DNA of 64,000 nucleotides from UBA6168 sp039819485 (GTDB lineage: Bacteria; Bacteroidota; Bacteroidia; Chitinophagales; Saprospiraceae). The notes beneath the pieces were generated by a model, which ran no database searches, was not told the DNA's origin, and saw only the letters and a list, made by a program, of their open reading frames with translations. The stretch spans positions 1-64,000 of the forward strand of contig JBCBRY010000019.1 in assembly GCA_039819485.1 (NCBI GenBank), in the 5' to 3' direction. A program made the position numbers and the translations under genes. Below are positions 51,818-61,339 of this stretch, one piece after another (the first letter of the stretch is position 1; each line of letters begins with the position of its first letter).

Positions 51818-52969
51818 TCAGGACCGGCGAATCCGCATCGACCGTAACGCCAGCGTTCCATTCGGCTGTCGCTGCAGTAGCAAAATATTATTACTGTTTA
51901 AATTGTCGATCTGCGTAATTCCCTGGCCCGACAATACATCGTGATCCAGGCCGATGGTGTATGCCCCTTCCGGCATGGGCTCGGTCAACCCCTTTTCTCC
52001 CACATCAATTTTTGCCGGGTTGATGCGGATCAGGGTTTTGTTCGAATTGGACATGAGCAGCATCGGCTGATCTCCACTCTTATAAGAAATGATATCAATC
52101 GGCATATTGCCGGAGCCAAATTCGGCCAGTGTTTTACTGACTACATGTTTGCCCGGTTTCAGGTCATTCACCGGAATGCTGACAAAAGGGGTACAGGTAT
52201 AACCTGCCAAAATATACTTTTGACCGTTCATCGTGTAAGGCACCAGTGTCCGGATGGGCGCTTCGGTTTCCCATTTTTTATGAGCGACATGGTACACCTC
52301 GATGGTAGAATAACTGGTCTTTTTGTTGAACGGAAAATCCATAATCCGCAGAGCAGACGCAAATTCCTCGTTGCTCAGACCTGCCACGTACAACTTGCGG
52401 TCATCGTACGCAATGTCGGTAATGGCATCGGTGCGGTAGTCACTCTTCCGCCAGCTTTCCGTGCCGGGTTCAATGACTTTGGGCACCTCTGCGTAGGAGT
52501 GGTAAATACTCTCGAGCGACACTTCCTCCATGCTGCCGTCCGGTTTTATCTTTATTAAAATGGTTGCGTTGGCGATGTCGTTGGCCATCCGCCAGTACCC
52601 CAGTTGCATGGCATCGGCACGGGACACGGCGAGGTAAATATTTTGCGAAATAGGGTTCACGGCCATGTCGTGAATGAGCACTTCTTTTGGCCCGACACCG
52701 AGGGCACTGCCCAGCTTGGTCTCTACGTCTTCCATCGCAAAGCGCTCGGTCGATTCATTTTTCTCGCGGTCGTTCAGGTCGAGGGCATAAATGTTACCGC
52801 CTTTGGAATCGCCCACAAACAGGATGCCTTCCGGGCCAAAGGTCAAAACACTCATGGACTGGATTGCTGCTTTTCCAGTGGTAAAATTTTTGGTCAGTTC
52901 TTCATAGTTTTCGGCAAAGGCCAGGCAGCCAACTGCCAGGAAAAGGAGGGACAAAATAAATTTTTTCAT
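51818..52969 (-). CDS. Secreted beta-propeller-like protein
   Basis: 383 residues with a signal peptide (KFILSLLFLAVGCLAFAE). Repeated blade-like segments (SVLTFGPEGILFVGDSKGGN; DIAYDDRKLYVAGLSNEEFA; MLLMSNSNKTLIRINP) suggest a six- or seven-bladed propeller. No known catalytic site. The same strand continues with the Ig-like secreted protein, so they may be a unit. Function unknown. Confidence 0.65.
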   Translation of the reverse strand: MKKFILSLLFLAVGCLAFAENYEELTKNFTTGKAAIQSMSVLTFGPEGILFVGDSKGGNIYALDLNDREKNESTERFAMEDVETKLGSALGVGPKEVLIHDMAVNPISQNIYLAVSRADAMQLGYWRMANDIANATILIKIKPDGSMEEVSLESIYHSYAEVPKVIEPGTESWRKSDYRTDAITDIAYDDRKLYVAGLSNEEFASALRIMDFPFNKKTSYSTIEVYHVAHKKWETEAPIRTLVPYTMNGQKYILAGYTCTPFVSIPVNDLKPGKHVVSKTLAEFGSGNMPIDIISYKSGDQPMLLMSNSNKTLIRINPAKIDVGEKGLTEPMPEGAYTIGLDHDVLSGQGITQIDNLNSNNILLLQRQPNGTLALRSMRIRRS

Positions 52970-53319
52970 TTGTAAAATAGTGATTTAGTTAAGTAGTGGT
53001 CGGTGATTATTTTTTATGGATAGTATTAAAGTGAAGGACTTTTTTTGTTTTTAATGGCTGCATAAAAATAGTGATTATTTTAGTACCTGCTGTTTCCTGA
53101 TCATGGTTTCAATAAGTAATTTGTGCAGCGGGCGGTGAGTGGCAAAATTGGTGGGTGCGGGGGCGGCATGGTGTTAAGCATTTATTTTGCCTTGATTTTA
53201 GTTTCTTTTTTAGCTAAAAAAGAAACTAAAATCAAGGCAAAATAAACTCGCTCCGCTCAAACCGTTTTTTGACGGGCCTCCCGCTAAGAGAGTGTACAAA
53301 GGAAAGTTACCTTTACCTC
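52970..53319. other. Intergenic with perfect palindrome
   Basis: 350 bp between divergent genes; the only clear feature is the palindrome at 53181-53246. Confidence 0.6.
53181..53246. repeat. 66-bp perfect palindrome
   Basis: Left arm 53181-53213 and right arm 53214-53246 are exact reverse complements with no loop; the centre is ttttttagctaaaaaa and the outer words are attttgccttgatttt. Such a structure would extrude a cruciform or form a long RNA hairpin. Similar palindromes occur widely in Bacteroidota from my general knowledge; their role is not established. Confidence 0.92.
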
Positions 53320-54489
53320 ATGCAAAAAAGACCATTTCACATTTTACCCATCATCGTCTTTGCCCAGTTTGCCGGCACCTCTTTATGGTTTGCCGGTAAT
53401 GCGGTTGCGAGAGATTTATGGACCGCGTTGAATTTGACCGTTGGCAGTGTGGGCGATATTACTTCGGCAGTACAATTGGGGTTTATTGCCGGCACCCTGG
53501 TTTTTGCCGTCCTGTCCATTGCCGACCGTTTTTCACCGACCAGGGTTTTTCTGTTTTCTGCATTGGCCGGTGCCTTATTTAATGTGTCGGTTATCTGGCT
53601 GGCCAAAGATTTATTTTCATTGTTAAGCCTTCGGTTTTTGACAGGATTTTTTTTAGCCGGTATTTATCCTGTTGGCATGAAGATCTCGGCCGACTGGTAT
53701 GAAAAAGGATTGGGCAAAGCGCTGGGATACCTGGTAGGCGCATTGGTTTTTGGCACTGCATTTCCACATTTCTTAAAAGCATTTTCGGGCGGCCTGGCCT
53801 GGGAAAACATTTTAACAACCACCTCCATATTAGCCACGCTGGGCGGGGTATTAATTTATTTTTTGGTCGGTGACGGCCCCTATCGCAAAGCAGCACCAAA
53901 ATTTGAATGGGGTGCAATCCCGAAAATTTTTTCCTATAAAAAATTCCGGGCTGCCGCTTTTGGTTATTTTGGGCATATGTGGGAGTTGTATGCAATGTGG
54001 ACTTTTGTGCCGATTCTTTTAAATGATTTTTTTATCAGGAATCACATCATCGCCCCGGTATCACTTTGGTCTTTTATAATCATCGGAATGGGCGGTTTTG
54101 GTTGTATCATGGGCGGCTATATTTCCTTAAAAAAGGGCAGTGCCAAAGTGGCCTCCGGAATGTTATTGGCATCGGGCATTATTTGCCTGATTTCTCCATA
54201 TTTATTTGTTTTACCAACGAATTTATTTTTGCTCGTCTTAATTATCTGGGGTTTTTCCGTTGTGGGCGACAGCCCTCAGTTTTCAACCATCGTTGCACAG
54301 ACCGCACCGAAAGAATACATCGGCACTGCATTGACCATTGTTAATTGCATCGGGTTTGCCCTGACGATTTTCAGCATTCAATTATTGGTTTTTTTACAAA
54401 ACAAAATTGGTGTCCATTTATATTATTTGTTTTTGTTGCCGGGGCCCATCTTTGGGTTATGGAGTATGCGGACTTTTTTTAGAAAATAA
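53320..54489 (+). CDS. MFS transporter
   Basis: 389 residues from ATG 53320. About 12 membrane helices. The first segment (FAQFAGTSLWFAGNAVARDL) and LRFLTGFFLAGIYPVGMKIS match MFS proteins of the MdtG/Bcr-like branch. A charged motif between helices 2 and 3 (IADRFSPTR) fits the MFS loop. Substrate unknown. Stand-alone gene. Confidence 0.85.
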   Translation: MQKRPFHILPIIVFAQFAGTSLWFAGNAVARDLWTALNLTVGSVGDITSAVQLGFIAGTLVFAVLSIADRFSPTRVFLFSALAGALFNVSVIWLAKDLFSLLSLRFLTGFFLAGIYPVGMKISADWYEKGLGKALGYLVGALVFGTAFPHFLKAFSGGLAWENILTTTSILATLGGVLIYFLVGDGPYRKAAPKFEWGAIPKIFSYKKFRAAAFGYFGHMWELYAMWTFVPILLNDFFIRNHIIAPVSLWSFIIIGMGGFGCIMGGYISLKKGSAKVASGMLLASGIICLISPYLFVLPTNLFLLVLIIWGFSVVGDSPQFSTIVAQTAPKEYIGTALTIVNCIGFALTIFSIQLLVFLQNKIGVHLYYLFLLPGPIFGLWSMRTFFRK

Positions 54490-54926
54490 AATTTGATTTT
54501 AAAATCAGCACCGGTGCCGGACTGTGTCCTGAGGCAATAAATAATTTTTGCACAAAAAAATCAGGGTGAATAATTTTGAAATACCTTACACCAGCTTTAG
54601 TGAAATAAAAGAGTCCTTTAAAATAATTAATTCCAATGCATGTCCTCCCCCCGGCCCGCTCCAAAGGGGGAGAAAAGAACGTGCCTGTCTTCCCTTTGGG
54701 GCGGGCCGGGGGGCGGACATGCAATCTTAAAAAATGACCATTCTTGATTTATGGACAAATCTGATATTAAAATATCTTTCAATTTGACAATTTCATAATT
54801 ACCTCCTACTTTTAGCAAAATTTTATCTACGAACTCTCTGCCTCCTTATAGCGACCTTCATTGTAATACTTCATTTTTTGGTTCCGGATTCATTTGATTT
54901 AATTAAAAACTTTCAAACCTTTTCAC
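54490..54926. other. Intergenic with long inverted repeat
   Basis: 437 bp. Contains the inverted repeat at 54636-54724 and an AT-rich leader before the decarboxylase gene. No gene seen. Confidence 0.6.
54636..54724. repeat. Long GC-rich inverted repeat
   Basis: Arms of about 32 bp (tgcatgtcctccccccggcc... and ...ggccggggggcggacatgca) pair with two or three mismatches around a short A/T-rich loop. Much richer in GC than its surroundings. No T-tract. Likely a REP-type repeat. Confidence 0.8.
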
Positions 54927-56663
54927 ATGAAAAATTTTACTGTGGCGGATTATCTATTGGTCCGCCTCCGCCAACTGGATGTTGAGCACGTCTTCCAGAT
55001 TCCTGGAGATTACGTCGCGCATTTCACGCAGGCCCTCGAAAAGCAAGGGCCCAGGATCGGCATCAATGCCATCGGTGCGGCCAACGAACTGGACGCTGCT
55101 TACGCAGCCGATGGCTATGCCCGTATTCGAGGGCTGGGTGCAGTGTCCCTGCAGTTTGGGGTGAGCACTTTTAGTGCCTTGAACGCCATCGCCGGGGCAT
55201 ATGTCGAACGGGCGCCCGTGGTGGTGATCAGTGCCAGCCCTTCCTGGGAGGACCGTCACGTTACCAACATGTACGGCGTACTCTACCACCATTCGACCGG
55301 CAACCTGAATGCGGACCAACAGGTGTTTGAGCAAGTCACCGTCGACTCGGCCATGCTGGACAATGCCGCCGATGCGCCGGAAATTATTGACCGGGTGCTG
55401 ACCTCGGCCATTACAGAGAAGCGGCCCGTTTACCTCGCTGCTTTTAAGGAAATCTGGGGTTTTCCCTGCAAGCCGCCCGGAAAGCGGAAATTAAAACCCA
55501 TCAAAAAAGAAAGCAATCCCAGATTTCTGGAGGAAGCCGTGGAAGCTGCCTTCGCCATGATCGAAAAGGCTGAATTTCCGGTCATCTTTGCAGGGGTCGA
55601 ACTCCTCCGTTTTGACCTGACCCACCTGCTGAGCAAGCTGATCAAGAAGAGTGGTTTCCTGTTCACGACTACTTCGCTTGGCAAAACCGTTTTGAGCGAA
55701 AAGCACAAAGGATTCGTCGGCACCTACTCCGACCTAGCCGCCGTACCCGGCACACTGGAAGTCATCAACAAGGCAGATTGCTTTATCACTCTCGGAACAA
55801 TCATCACTGACGACTACCTCGACTTCATTTCCAAAGACTACGGCAAGATGATCCGGGTCGATACCATACACAGCCGCGTCGGCTGGACCCCCTACCCCGA
55901 CGTGACGATGGAGGATTTCATGAAGGAACTGATCAAGTGTTTCAAAAAGCCTGATTACCCAAAAAATTTCAAGGCGCCCAAGCCACCCAAATGGCCGGAG
56001 CCCTGGGTATCGAATATCGACCCGAAGTACGCCAAGGACAAAGATGTCCTGACCTACAACCGATTTTTCCAACACAGCATGGCCTTCCTGCACAAGCATA
56101 AAATGATGGACGATATCATCATGAACTTTGGCATCAGCAGTGCCATGTACGCCGGCACAAATGTGTTTGGCCTTTCCCAAAATAGTTTTATTGCCTCGGC
56201 AGCCTGGCAGTGCATTGGCTTCGGAACGGGTGTGGCGTTAGGCGTGCAACTGGGCAGCGACAACAAGAAACGCGCTTGGACCATTCCAGGCGACGGCGGT
56301 TTCATGATGATTTGCCAGTCGTTGTCCACACAGGCGCGAAACAAACTCAATGCCGTCACTTTTGTCATGAGCAACGGCGTGTATGCCATTGAACAGGTGT
56401 ACGTGAACATCAAAGCTTTTAACCCGAACAAAAAAGGCCAGCCACCATTCGACAATTTCGACATCCTGGCCGACTGGGATTATGTGAGCCTGGCCAAAGG
56501 CTTCGGGGCCAAAGGCTACCGCGTGACCAATGTGCAGGAGCTGAACGAGTGCCTGCACGAGATCAAGGACCTGAAAGACGTGCCCGCTCTGGTAGAAGTT
56601 GTCATCCCTAAACTGGATTTGGCAGGTCAGATGAACAAGTTGTACCAGTCCGCTTTGCAGTAG
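54927..56663 (+). CDS. Thiamine-pyrophosphate 2-oxo acid decarboxylase (indolepyruvate/pyruvate type)
   Basis: 578 residues, close to PDC/IPDC length. TPP enzyme features: GDYVAHF, catalytic Glu in AANELDAAYAADGYAR, the His pair in GVLYHHSTGN typical of decarboxylases, cofactor motif PGDGGFMMICQSL...MSNGVYAIEQ. Decarboxylates an aromatic or branched 2-oxo acid to an aldehyde; exact substrate not predictable. The next gene encodes an amino-acid-oxidase-like flavoprotein that could make the 2-oxo acid. Only 85 bp separate them, so co-transcription is likely. Confidence 0.85.
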   Translation: MKNFTVADYLLVRLRQLDVEHVFQIPGDYVAHFTQALEKQGPRIGINAIGAANELDAAYAADGYARIRGLGAVSLQFGVSTFSALNAIAGAYVERAPVVVISASPSWEDRHVTNMYGVLYHHSTGNLNADQQVFEQVTVDSAMLDNAADAPEIIDRVLTSAITEKRPVYLAAFKEIWGFPCKPPGKRKLKPIKKESNPRFLEEAVEAAFAMIEKAEFPVIFAGVELLRFDLTHLLSKLIKKSGFLFTTTSLGKTVLSEKHKGFVGTYSDLAAVPGTLEVINKADCFITLGTIITDDYLDFISKDYGKMIRVDTIHSRVGWTPYPDVTMEDFMKELIKCFKKPDYPKNFKAPKPPKWPEPWVSNIDPKYAKDKDVLTYNRFFQHSMAFLHKHKMMDDIIMNFGISSAMYAGTNVFGLSQNSFIASAAWQCIGFGTGVALGVQLGSDNKKRAWTIPGDGGFMMICQSLSTQARNKLNAVTFVMSNGVYAIEQVYVNIKAFNPNKKGQPPFDNFDILADWDYVSLAKGFGAKGYRVTNVQELNECLHEIKDLKDVPALVEVVIPKLDLAGQMNKLYQSALQ

Positions 56664-56716
56664 CCCGGACGGTCAGTCCGGACACCACAACTGTAGCTCG
56701 GATTGTCAATCCGAGT
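56664..56716. repeat. Two short hairpins between decarboxylase and oxidase genes
   Basis: cccggacggtcagtccgg (56664-56681) and ctcggattgtcaatccgag (56697-56715). Both have the pattern 'gtc/agt' in the loop and belong to a REP-like type. They may stabilise or partly end the upstream transcript. Confidence 0.7.
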
Positions 56717-56748
56717 AACATTTTAAAAACAATTAAATTAATTTCAAC

Positions 56749-58755
56749 ATGAAACGACCAGTAAGAAAAACATATTCCATTTTCGGGGCCGGAGCAGCCG
56801 GCCTGTACACTGCCTGGCGGTTATTAACTGGCCAGCAAAAACACAAAAACAAAGGCATCCAAATCAAACGCGGAGACATTCTCGAACTCTACGACTGGGG
56901 GAAGTATAATTTCTCCAAAAAAGCCTCCGGCTCCCGCGAAGCCTCTGGCCGGATTTGCACCTATCATTATGAAAAAGACCCGAAAAACTCATTTGTCGAA
57001 TTGGGCGGCATGCGCTATTCTTATTGGAAAGGCGAAAACAATGGAAGAGCCACCGGCCACCGGGTCGTCACACAGACCATCAAAAACATAGGTCTTGAGA
57101 AAGACTCCATCCCCTTCGATGTGGCCTCCAATCAACTGTACTACCTGCGAACCAAAAACATTTACGGCGACGACATCAGCTCGACCAACCCCGTGCCCTA
57201 CAACATCAACAACTACGGCGATGCAGACACCCCTGACCGTGGATTCACGATTATTCAGGACTTGGCCATGAGCCAGGAGAAGGCTGGCAAAATGACCCGG
57301 CAGGACTGGTGCGAATTTTATCAGAATGGAAAAATCCAAGTCGATACCTCGGAGAATTCCGTTTTCAAAAAAGGCGACCGGCTGAAAGACATTGGCTATT
57401 GGAACCTGATGTTCGATCAACTGGGCTCGGAGGGTTACCAGTACACTGCCGACGGCAATGGCTATTCCTCCAACGTGATCAACTGGAACTCGGCCGAGGC
57501 CATCAACTCCAATAATGAATTCACTCCCGGTACTGAGTACCGCACCTTGGTCAAGGGTTATTCCTCCCTTTTCTCCAAACTGTTTGATGAAATTGTGAAA
57601 CATGCCCGCAAGAAAGGGGTCCATTTCAAATATTACCCGGACACCCGCGTGCGCTCCATCCACGCTAAAGGCCGTACGGTGCATTTCACCACCGCCACCC
57701 GCAAAAACCCGAACCACGTCCACGAACGGAAAACGGCTCACTACACATGGCTGGCCATGCCCCGCGCTGCCCTCGAACTGGTCGCCCAGGCCACCAAGTA
57801 CGAACAAGTGGACGGCCTCGATGTGCTCAACCATTCCAAGGTACAGCTCTACCTGGAGTCAGCCATCATCCAGCCTTCCTATAAAATCGGTATGTTTTTC
57901 GAAGAAGAGTGGTGGAAAACTTCGAAATATCCAGCACAGATTACCGGCTACAACATCACGCCGGACGTGCTGAAAGCACTGGGCAAGGCAGGTTTTCCCA
58001 TGAGGTACATCGCAAAAATCAAACGGCCCAGAAAGGACAACCCACTCATTTATAAAACAATCACACCTGCGGAAAATTTTATCAGCATGGTGGAAGCGCA
58101 CATCGGGGCCGGACTGGACTATAAAGACCAACAACTCCTGCTTAAATATGCTGAACGGGATACCATCGGGCCCAGCATCACGGACACGCCCATCCGCCAG
58201 GTCGTCTATTTTGGCAACAATGCCGCCGATAAAAGACAGAAGCCCGTTTATGGCATCCTGGCCAGTTACGACGATGAGCGATTCGATGAATTCTGGAAGG
58301 AGCTTGAACTGGGTCCCAACACCTTGAAAAAGATTCCGGAATCAGAAAACACCCAACCACTGGACGGCCCCCGCAAGGCTCCCGAGGTCATGGTAAAAAT
58401 GCTCCGCAAACAACTGGCCCACCTCCACTTTGGCCCACAGGCCGACGTCAGCAGTGTGCCGGAGCCGCTGGAAACCACTTACATGGATTGGTCGTTGCCC
58501 CCCTTCTACGCCGGGTACCACGCCTATGCCGCCCATTACGACATCTGTGATGTGCAGCAAAAAATCCGCAAACCTTCGCAGCTGCACCACAAGGCCGACG
58601 CCAATATTTTCATTGTTGGTGAAACCTACTCCAACGACCAGGCATGGGTCGAGGGAGCGTTCTGTGTGGCAGAGTCTGTATTGAACGACTTCTTTGGCAT
58701 GGAGCCGATTATTGACGACAAGCACTATCCGTTCATTTGCCGGAAGTGTGGATAG
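56749..58755 (+). CDS. FAD-dependent amine/L-amino-acid oxidase-like protein
   Basis: 668 residues. N-terminal Rossmann motif SIFGAGAAGLYTAWRLL; GRICTYHY and ELGGMRYSYWKG match the FAD-contacting regions of monoamine/L-amino acid oxidases. The C-terminus has FIVGETYSNDQAWVEGAFCV, the usual second FAD motif, and ends with a CRKC pair. No signal peptide. Expected to oxidise an amino acid to an imino/2-oxo acid with release of hydrogen peroxide. Together with the decarboxylase it could convert, for example, tryptophan or phenylalanine to the aldehyde; this is inference. Confidence 0.78.
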   Translation: MKRPVRKTYSIFGAGAAGLYTAWRLLTGQQKHKNKGIQIKRGDILELYDWGKYNFSKKASGSREASGRICTYHYEKDPKNSFVELGGMRYSYWKGENNGRATGHRVVTQTIKNIGLEKDSIPFDVASNQLYYLRTKNIYGDDISSTNPVPYNINNYGDADTPDRGFTIIQDLAMSQEKAGKMTRQDWCEFYQNGKIQVDTSENSVFKKGDRLKDIGYWNLMFDQLGSEGYQYTADGNGYSSNVINWNSAEAINSNNEFTPGTEYRTLVKGYSSLFSKLFDEIVKHARKKGVHFKYYPDTRVRSIHAKGRTVHFTTATRKNPNHVHERKTAHYTWLAMPRAALELVAQATKYEQVDGLDVLNHSKVQLYLESAIIQPSYKIGMFFEEEWWKTSKYPAQITGYNITPDVLKALGKAGFPMRYIAKIKRPRKDNPLIYKTITPAENFISMVEAHIGAGLDYKDQQLLLKYAERDTIGPSITDTPIRQVVYFGNNAADKRQKPVYGILASYDDERFDEFWKELELGPNTLKKIPESENTQPLDGPRKAPEVMVKMLRKQLAHLHFGPQADVSSVPEPLETTYMDWSLPPFYAGYHAYAAHYDICDVQQKIRKPSQLHHKADANIFIVGETYSNDQAWVEGAFCVAESVLNDFFGMEPIIDDKHYPFICRKCG

Positions 58756-58765
58756 AGGAATGAGG

Positions 58766-58806
58766 CGGTGTTACCGCTGAAATCGGTAACACCGCAGTTT
58801 TTTTAT
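58766..58806 (+). terminator. Terminator after the oxidase gene
   Basis: Stem gcggtgttaccg / cggtaacaccgc with a 7-nt loop, then AGTTTTTTT. Confidence 0.9.
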
Positions 58807-58970
58807 AAATATCTTCAACCTTAAGGACTTTTTACATACAAGTCTACTATTGCCCCTTCCCTGGAAAATTTACAAACGAGCCGGACTGCAGCTATTTCCT
58901 CTCTTCAAAACGGCATCCCACAGGCCGGTACCAAAAAAAATACCATCAAAACGCCCTGCGGCTTTGCGCA

Positions 58971-59255
58971 CTACCCACTGTAAATAGAACAGCAGACAAA
59001 CAGTAAAAAACTGATTACGATGGAGATCAGAATGAAGTGCTTCAACCATTTTTTCTTCTCAGGGCCATCCATCTTCGAAAGCTTGTCCAATATGGTAAAA
59101 AAGAAGGCAAACAGAGAAGCGATGCCAGCAATGATCACGATGGAACCCTCGAAATGATGGAACACTGAGTGAGCAAAAAACTCTTGGGAATGGAGCAAGT
59201 TGGACATCAGCATGCATTTGAAAATGCAACAGATCTTTGATATAGATTGATTCAT
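58971..59255 (-). CDS. Small membrane protein
   Basis: 94 residues from the ATG at 59255; the frame extends upstream only to a TTG. Two membrane helices (GSIVIIAGIASLFAFFFTIL and FILISIVISFLLFVCCS) flank a charged loop (DKLSKMDGPEKKKWLKH). Function unknown. Converges on the oxidase gene's terminator. Confidence 0.55.
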   Translation of the reverse strand: MNQSISKICCIFKCMLMSNLLHSQEFFAHSVFHHFEGSIVIIAGIASLFAFFFTILDKLSKMDGPEKKKWLKHFILISIVISFLLFVCCSIYSG

Positions 59256-59285
59256 ACCTAAAATGAGATTGCCTGAAAACAGCAA

Positions 59286-59829
59286 CTTAAGATGAATAAT
59301 CTCTCTCCCAACTTTTGAAATATTATGGGATTTATTTAATTTGTGAGGTAATCCATCTTGGAAGTTCCTGCTTCCAGAAGGTTTAACTTGATTCCTGCAT
59401 CTTGTTTCGAACCTCGTATGCGGGAATTTTTTTCAAGGTACGACATTCTCTACACATAAACAAAACATGTTTTAAAAATTCCTGGGGAATTATTGGGGAC
59501 TTATTCTAATATTTTTCAAAACTATTCGTTATATTTATTGCTTGGAACTATATTTGCCCCTCCAAACCAGTTGTTACGAAGTCAAAACCTACAACTTCAA
59601 CAACCTCTTACCATCATCTTACAATTCAACTAAAAGACACTTTTCGTCGCGTGATTAGCAAAAAGACGAATGAAAGTTATCAAATCATTACATAATACGC
59701 CACGACGGTTGCAAAACCATGATGGATTGTGCGGATTGCTCCTTGTAAACCAAAGATGTACATCCGCTTCACGGAGCAACAGACCCTAAATTCAAAGTTT
59801 GGTTCTCCTGCTCGTTCAACCTTAAAAAG
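59286..59829. other. Intergenic with long leader region
   Basis: 544 bp between divergent genes. Contains a -7 box at 59549 and a leader of about 265 nt before the 480-residue protein. In the leader, ttgctcc (59740s) and ggagcaa (59775s) could pair to a stem-loop. No gene seen. Confidence 0.5.
59549..59556 (+). promoter_or_regulatory. -7 box upstream of the 480-residue protein
   Basis: TATATTTG, perfect TAnnTTTG match; start codon is about 275 bp downstream. Confidence 0.55.
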
Positions 59830-61272
59830 ATGTTATTGACAAGAAAAATATATGAAGTAGTACACAACATGATCATTGAAAAATGCAAGGAAAAACCTGA
59901 TTTTTCACTGATCACCCAAAAAGGTGCAAGTCTTTATGGTTTTGGAAAGTTTTCCAATGTCCCGAACACCATTAAAGGTATCATGTTGGAAAGTGAGGCC
60001 GTCAAAGACTACATGAATAAATACTTTCAGCCAAGGGTAAACAAGAATACGGTCAGGCATGCAAAGTTCCTGAACGGAAAATTTTTATACGACCGGTACA
60101 GGGATTTAAAAAACGAAAAAGAGACCATCGAGTTTTCCGGCCTCTACCAAGAACTGTTTTTCCGCTTCATTGGGTACAGAAATATCGAGGTTTTCCTGGA
60201 TAAAATTGAGCAGGAGGGCGATAAAGTAAACAAAGAGGAAATCAACATTCAAAGGGCGCTGATCGAAAGTTTGGACGATGGTGAACCTTCCAGGTTGGCC
60301 ATTGAGTACCATGGCTACTATTACAGCATCAATAATCACGAGACCCCTTTCTTTACCTTGAAGGTGGACTTTTACAAAGAAATGATCGCGCAAGAAGATG
60401 ATTTTCATGATGCAAAAATTGGCGTTGAACCTAAAAACTACAGGGGCAAAGGCAGGTTGATCGGCGGAACCGTCTATTTCAACTTAAAAAACGCCAAGAA
60501 CAATGTGATGAATATCTTTATATACCGGGGAGAAGTCGATTTAAGAAAGAAGAAATATTTCAGGGGATGTTTCATGACCATTTCTTCGCATGGCTATCCG
60601 GTATATGGCAAAGTGGTTTTCCTGAACGTGAATGAGCTGGGCAAAGGGAGTCCGGAATACCATGAGAATAAGCTATGGGCACAAAGGGAACTATTCTATG
60701 ACTTCAAAAACTTCAGGGTTTCCCCAAGGATCGAAGACACTTTAAAGGATATAAGTGTCAACAAAACCAAACTCAGGGTAATCGAGCCAATGGTGGGAGT
60801 TTATATAGTTTGGTCTTTCACCAACATGCGGGAGAACATTCTGCAATCAATATTCATCATCAAAGAAAACTTTCATTCCACATTACGCACCTACCACAAC
60901 GACAACGTAGAAGAGCAGGTTTGCCTGATCCGGTTGGCAAATGGAACCAATGGCAAAAACCTTTATGTATCCACGCATGAGCAAAGAGGTCTTGAAGCAA
61001 GAAATACCAGTTTCATTGAAATGGAGCTGAGGGGAGGAAAATTTACCAAAGGTTCATTCTGCAGTATTGCCGATCAGCCTCATCCATTCAGTTTCAACAG
61101 AGCGGGCTATATGGTTATGGTCAAGATCAATGAAGCGGAAACCGATAAATATCAACCATTTCGGTTCAGGATCGACACCTTAAGGGCCCAGGTTCTTCCG
61201 AACGATGCCAACCTCCAGGCATTAAATCGTTTCCTGGAAGACGAGTTTGACTCGATGGGCTTAAAAAAATAG
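59830..61272 (+). CDS. Unknown two-lobed soluble protein
   Basis: 480 residues, no signal peptide or membrane helix. N-terminal helical region about 1-150. Two beta-rich lobes follow. Lobe 1 (about 165-290) reads GYYYSINNHETPFFTLKVDF ... GTVYFNLKNAKNN ... KYFRGCFMTISSHGYPVYG. Lobe 2 (about 325-455) reads GVYIVWSFTNMRENILQSIF ... NGKNLYVSTHEQRG ... GKFTKGSFCSIADQPHPFSF. The parallel order of features suggests an internal duplication. I do not recognise the family. Cytoplasmic, stand-alone, with a long 5' leader. Confidence 0.7.
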   Translation: MLLTRKIYEVVHNMIIEKCKEKPDFSLITQKGASLYGFGKFSNVPNTIKGIMLESEAVKDYMNKYFQPRVNKNTVRHAKFLNGKFLYDRYRDLKNEKETIEFSGLYQELFFRFIGYRNIEVFLDKIEQEGDKVNKEEINIQRALIESLDDGEPSRLAIEYHGYYYSINNHETPFFTLKVDFYKEMIAQEDDFHDAKIGVEPKNYRGKGRLIGGTVYFNLKNAKNNVMNIFIYRGEVDLRKKKYFRGCFMTISSHGYPVYGKVVFLNVNELGKGSPEYHENKLWAQRELFYDFKNFRVSPRIEDTLKDISVNKTKLRVIEPMVGVYIVWSFTNMRENILQSIFIIKENFHSTLRTYHNDNVEEQVCLIRLANGTNGKNLYVSTHEQRGLEARNTSFIEMELRGGKFTKGSFCSIADQPHPFSFNRAGYMVMVKINEAETDKYQPFRFRIDTLRAQVLPNDANLQALNRFLEDEFDSMGLKK

Positions 61273-61339
61273 TTTTTTTACAATGAAGTAGTTGCAGGGC
61301 TTGGCGGCATGTATGCACGTAGAAGGGACTTCCACGATA

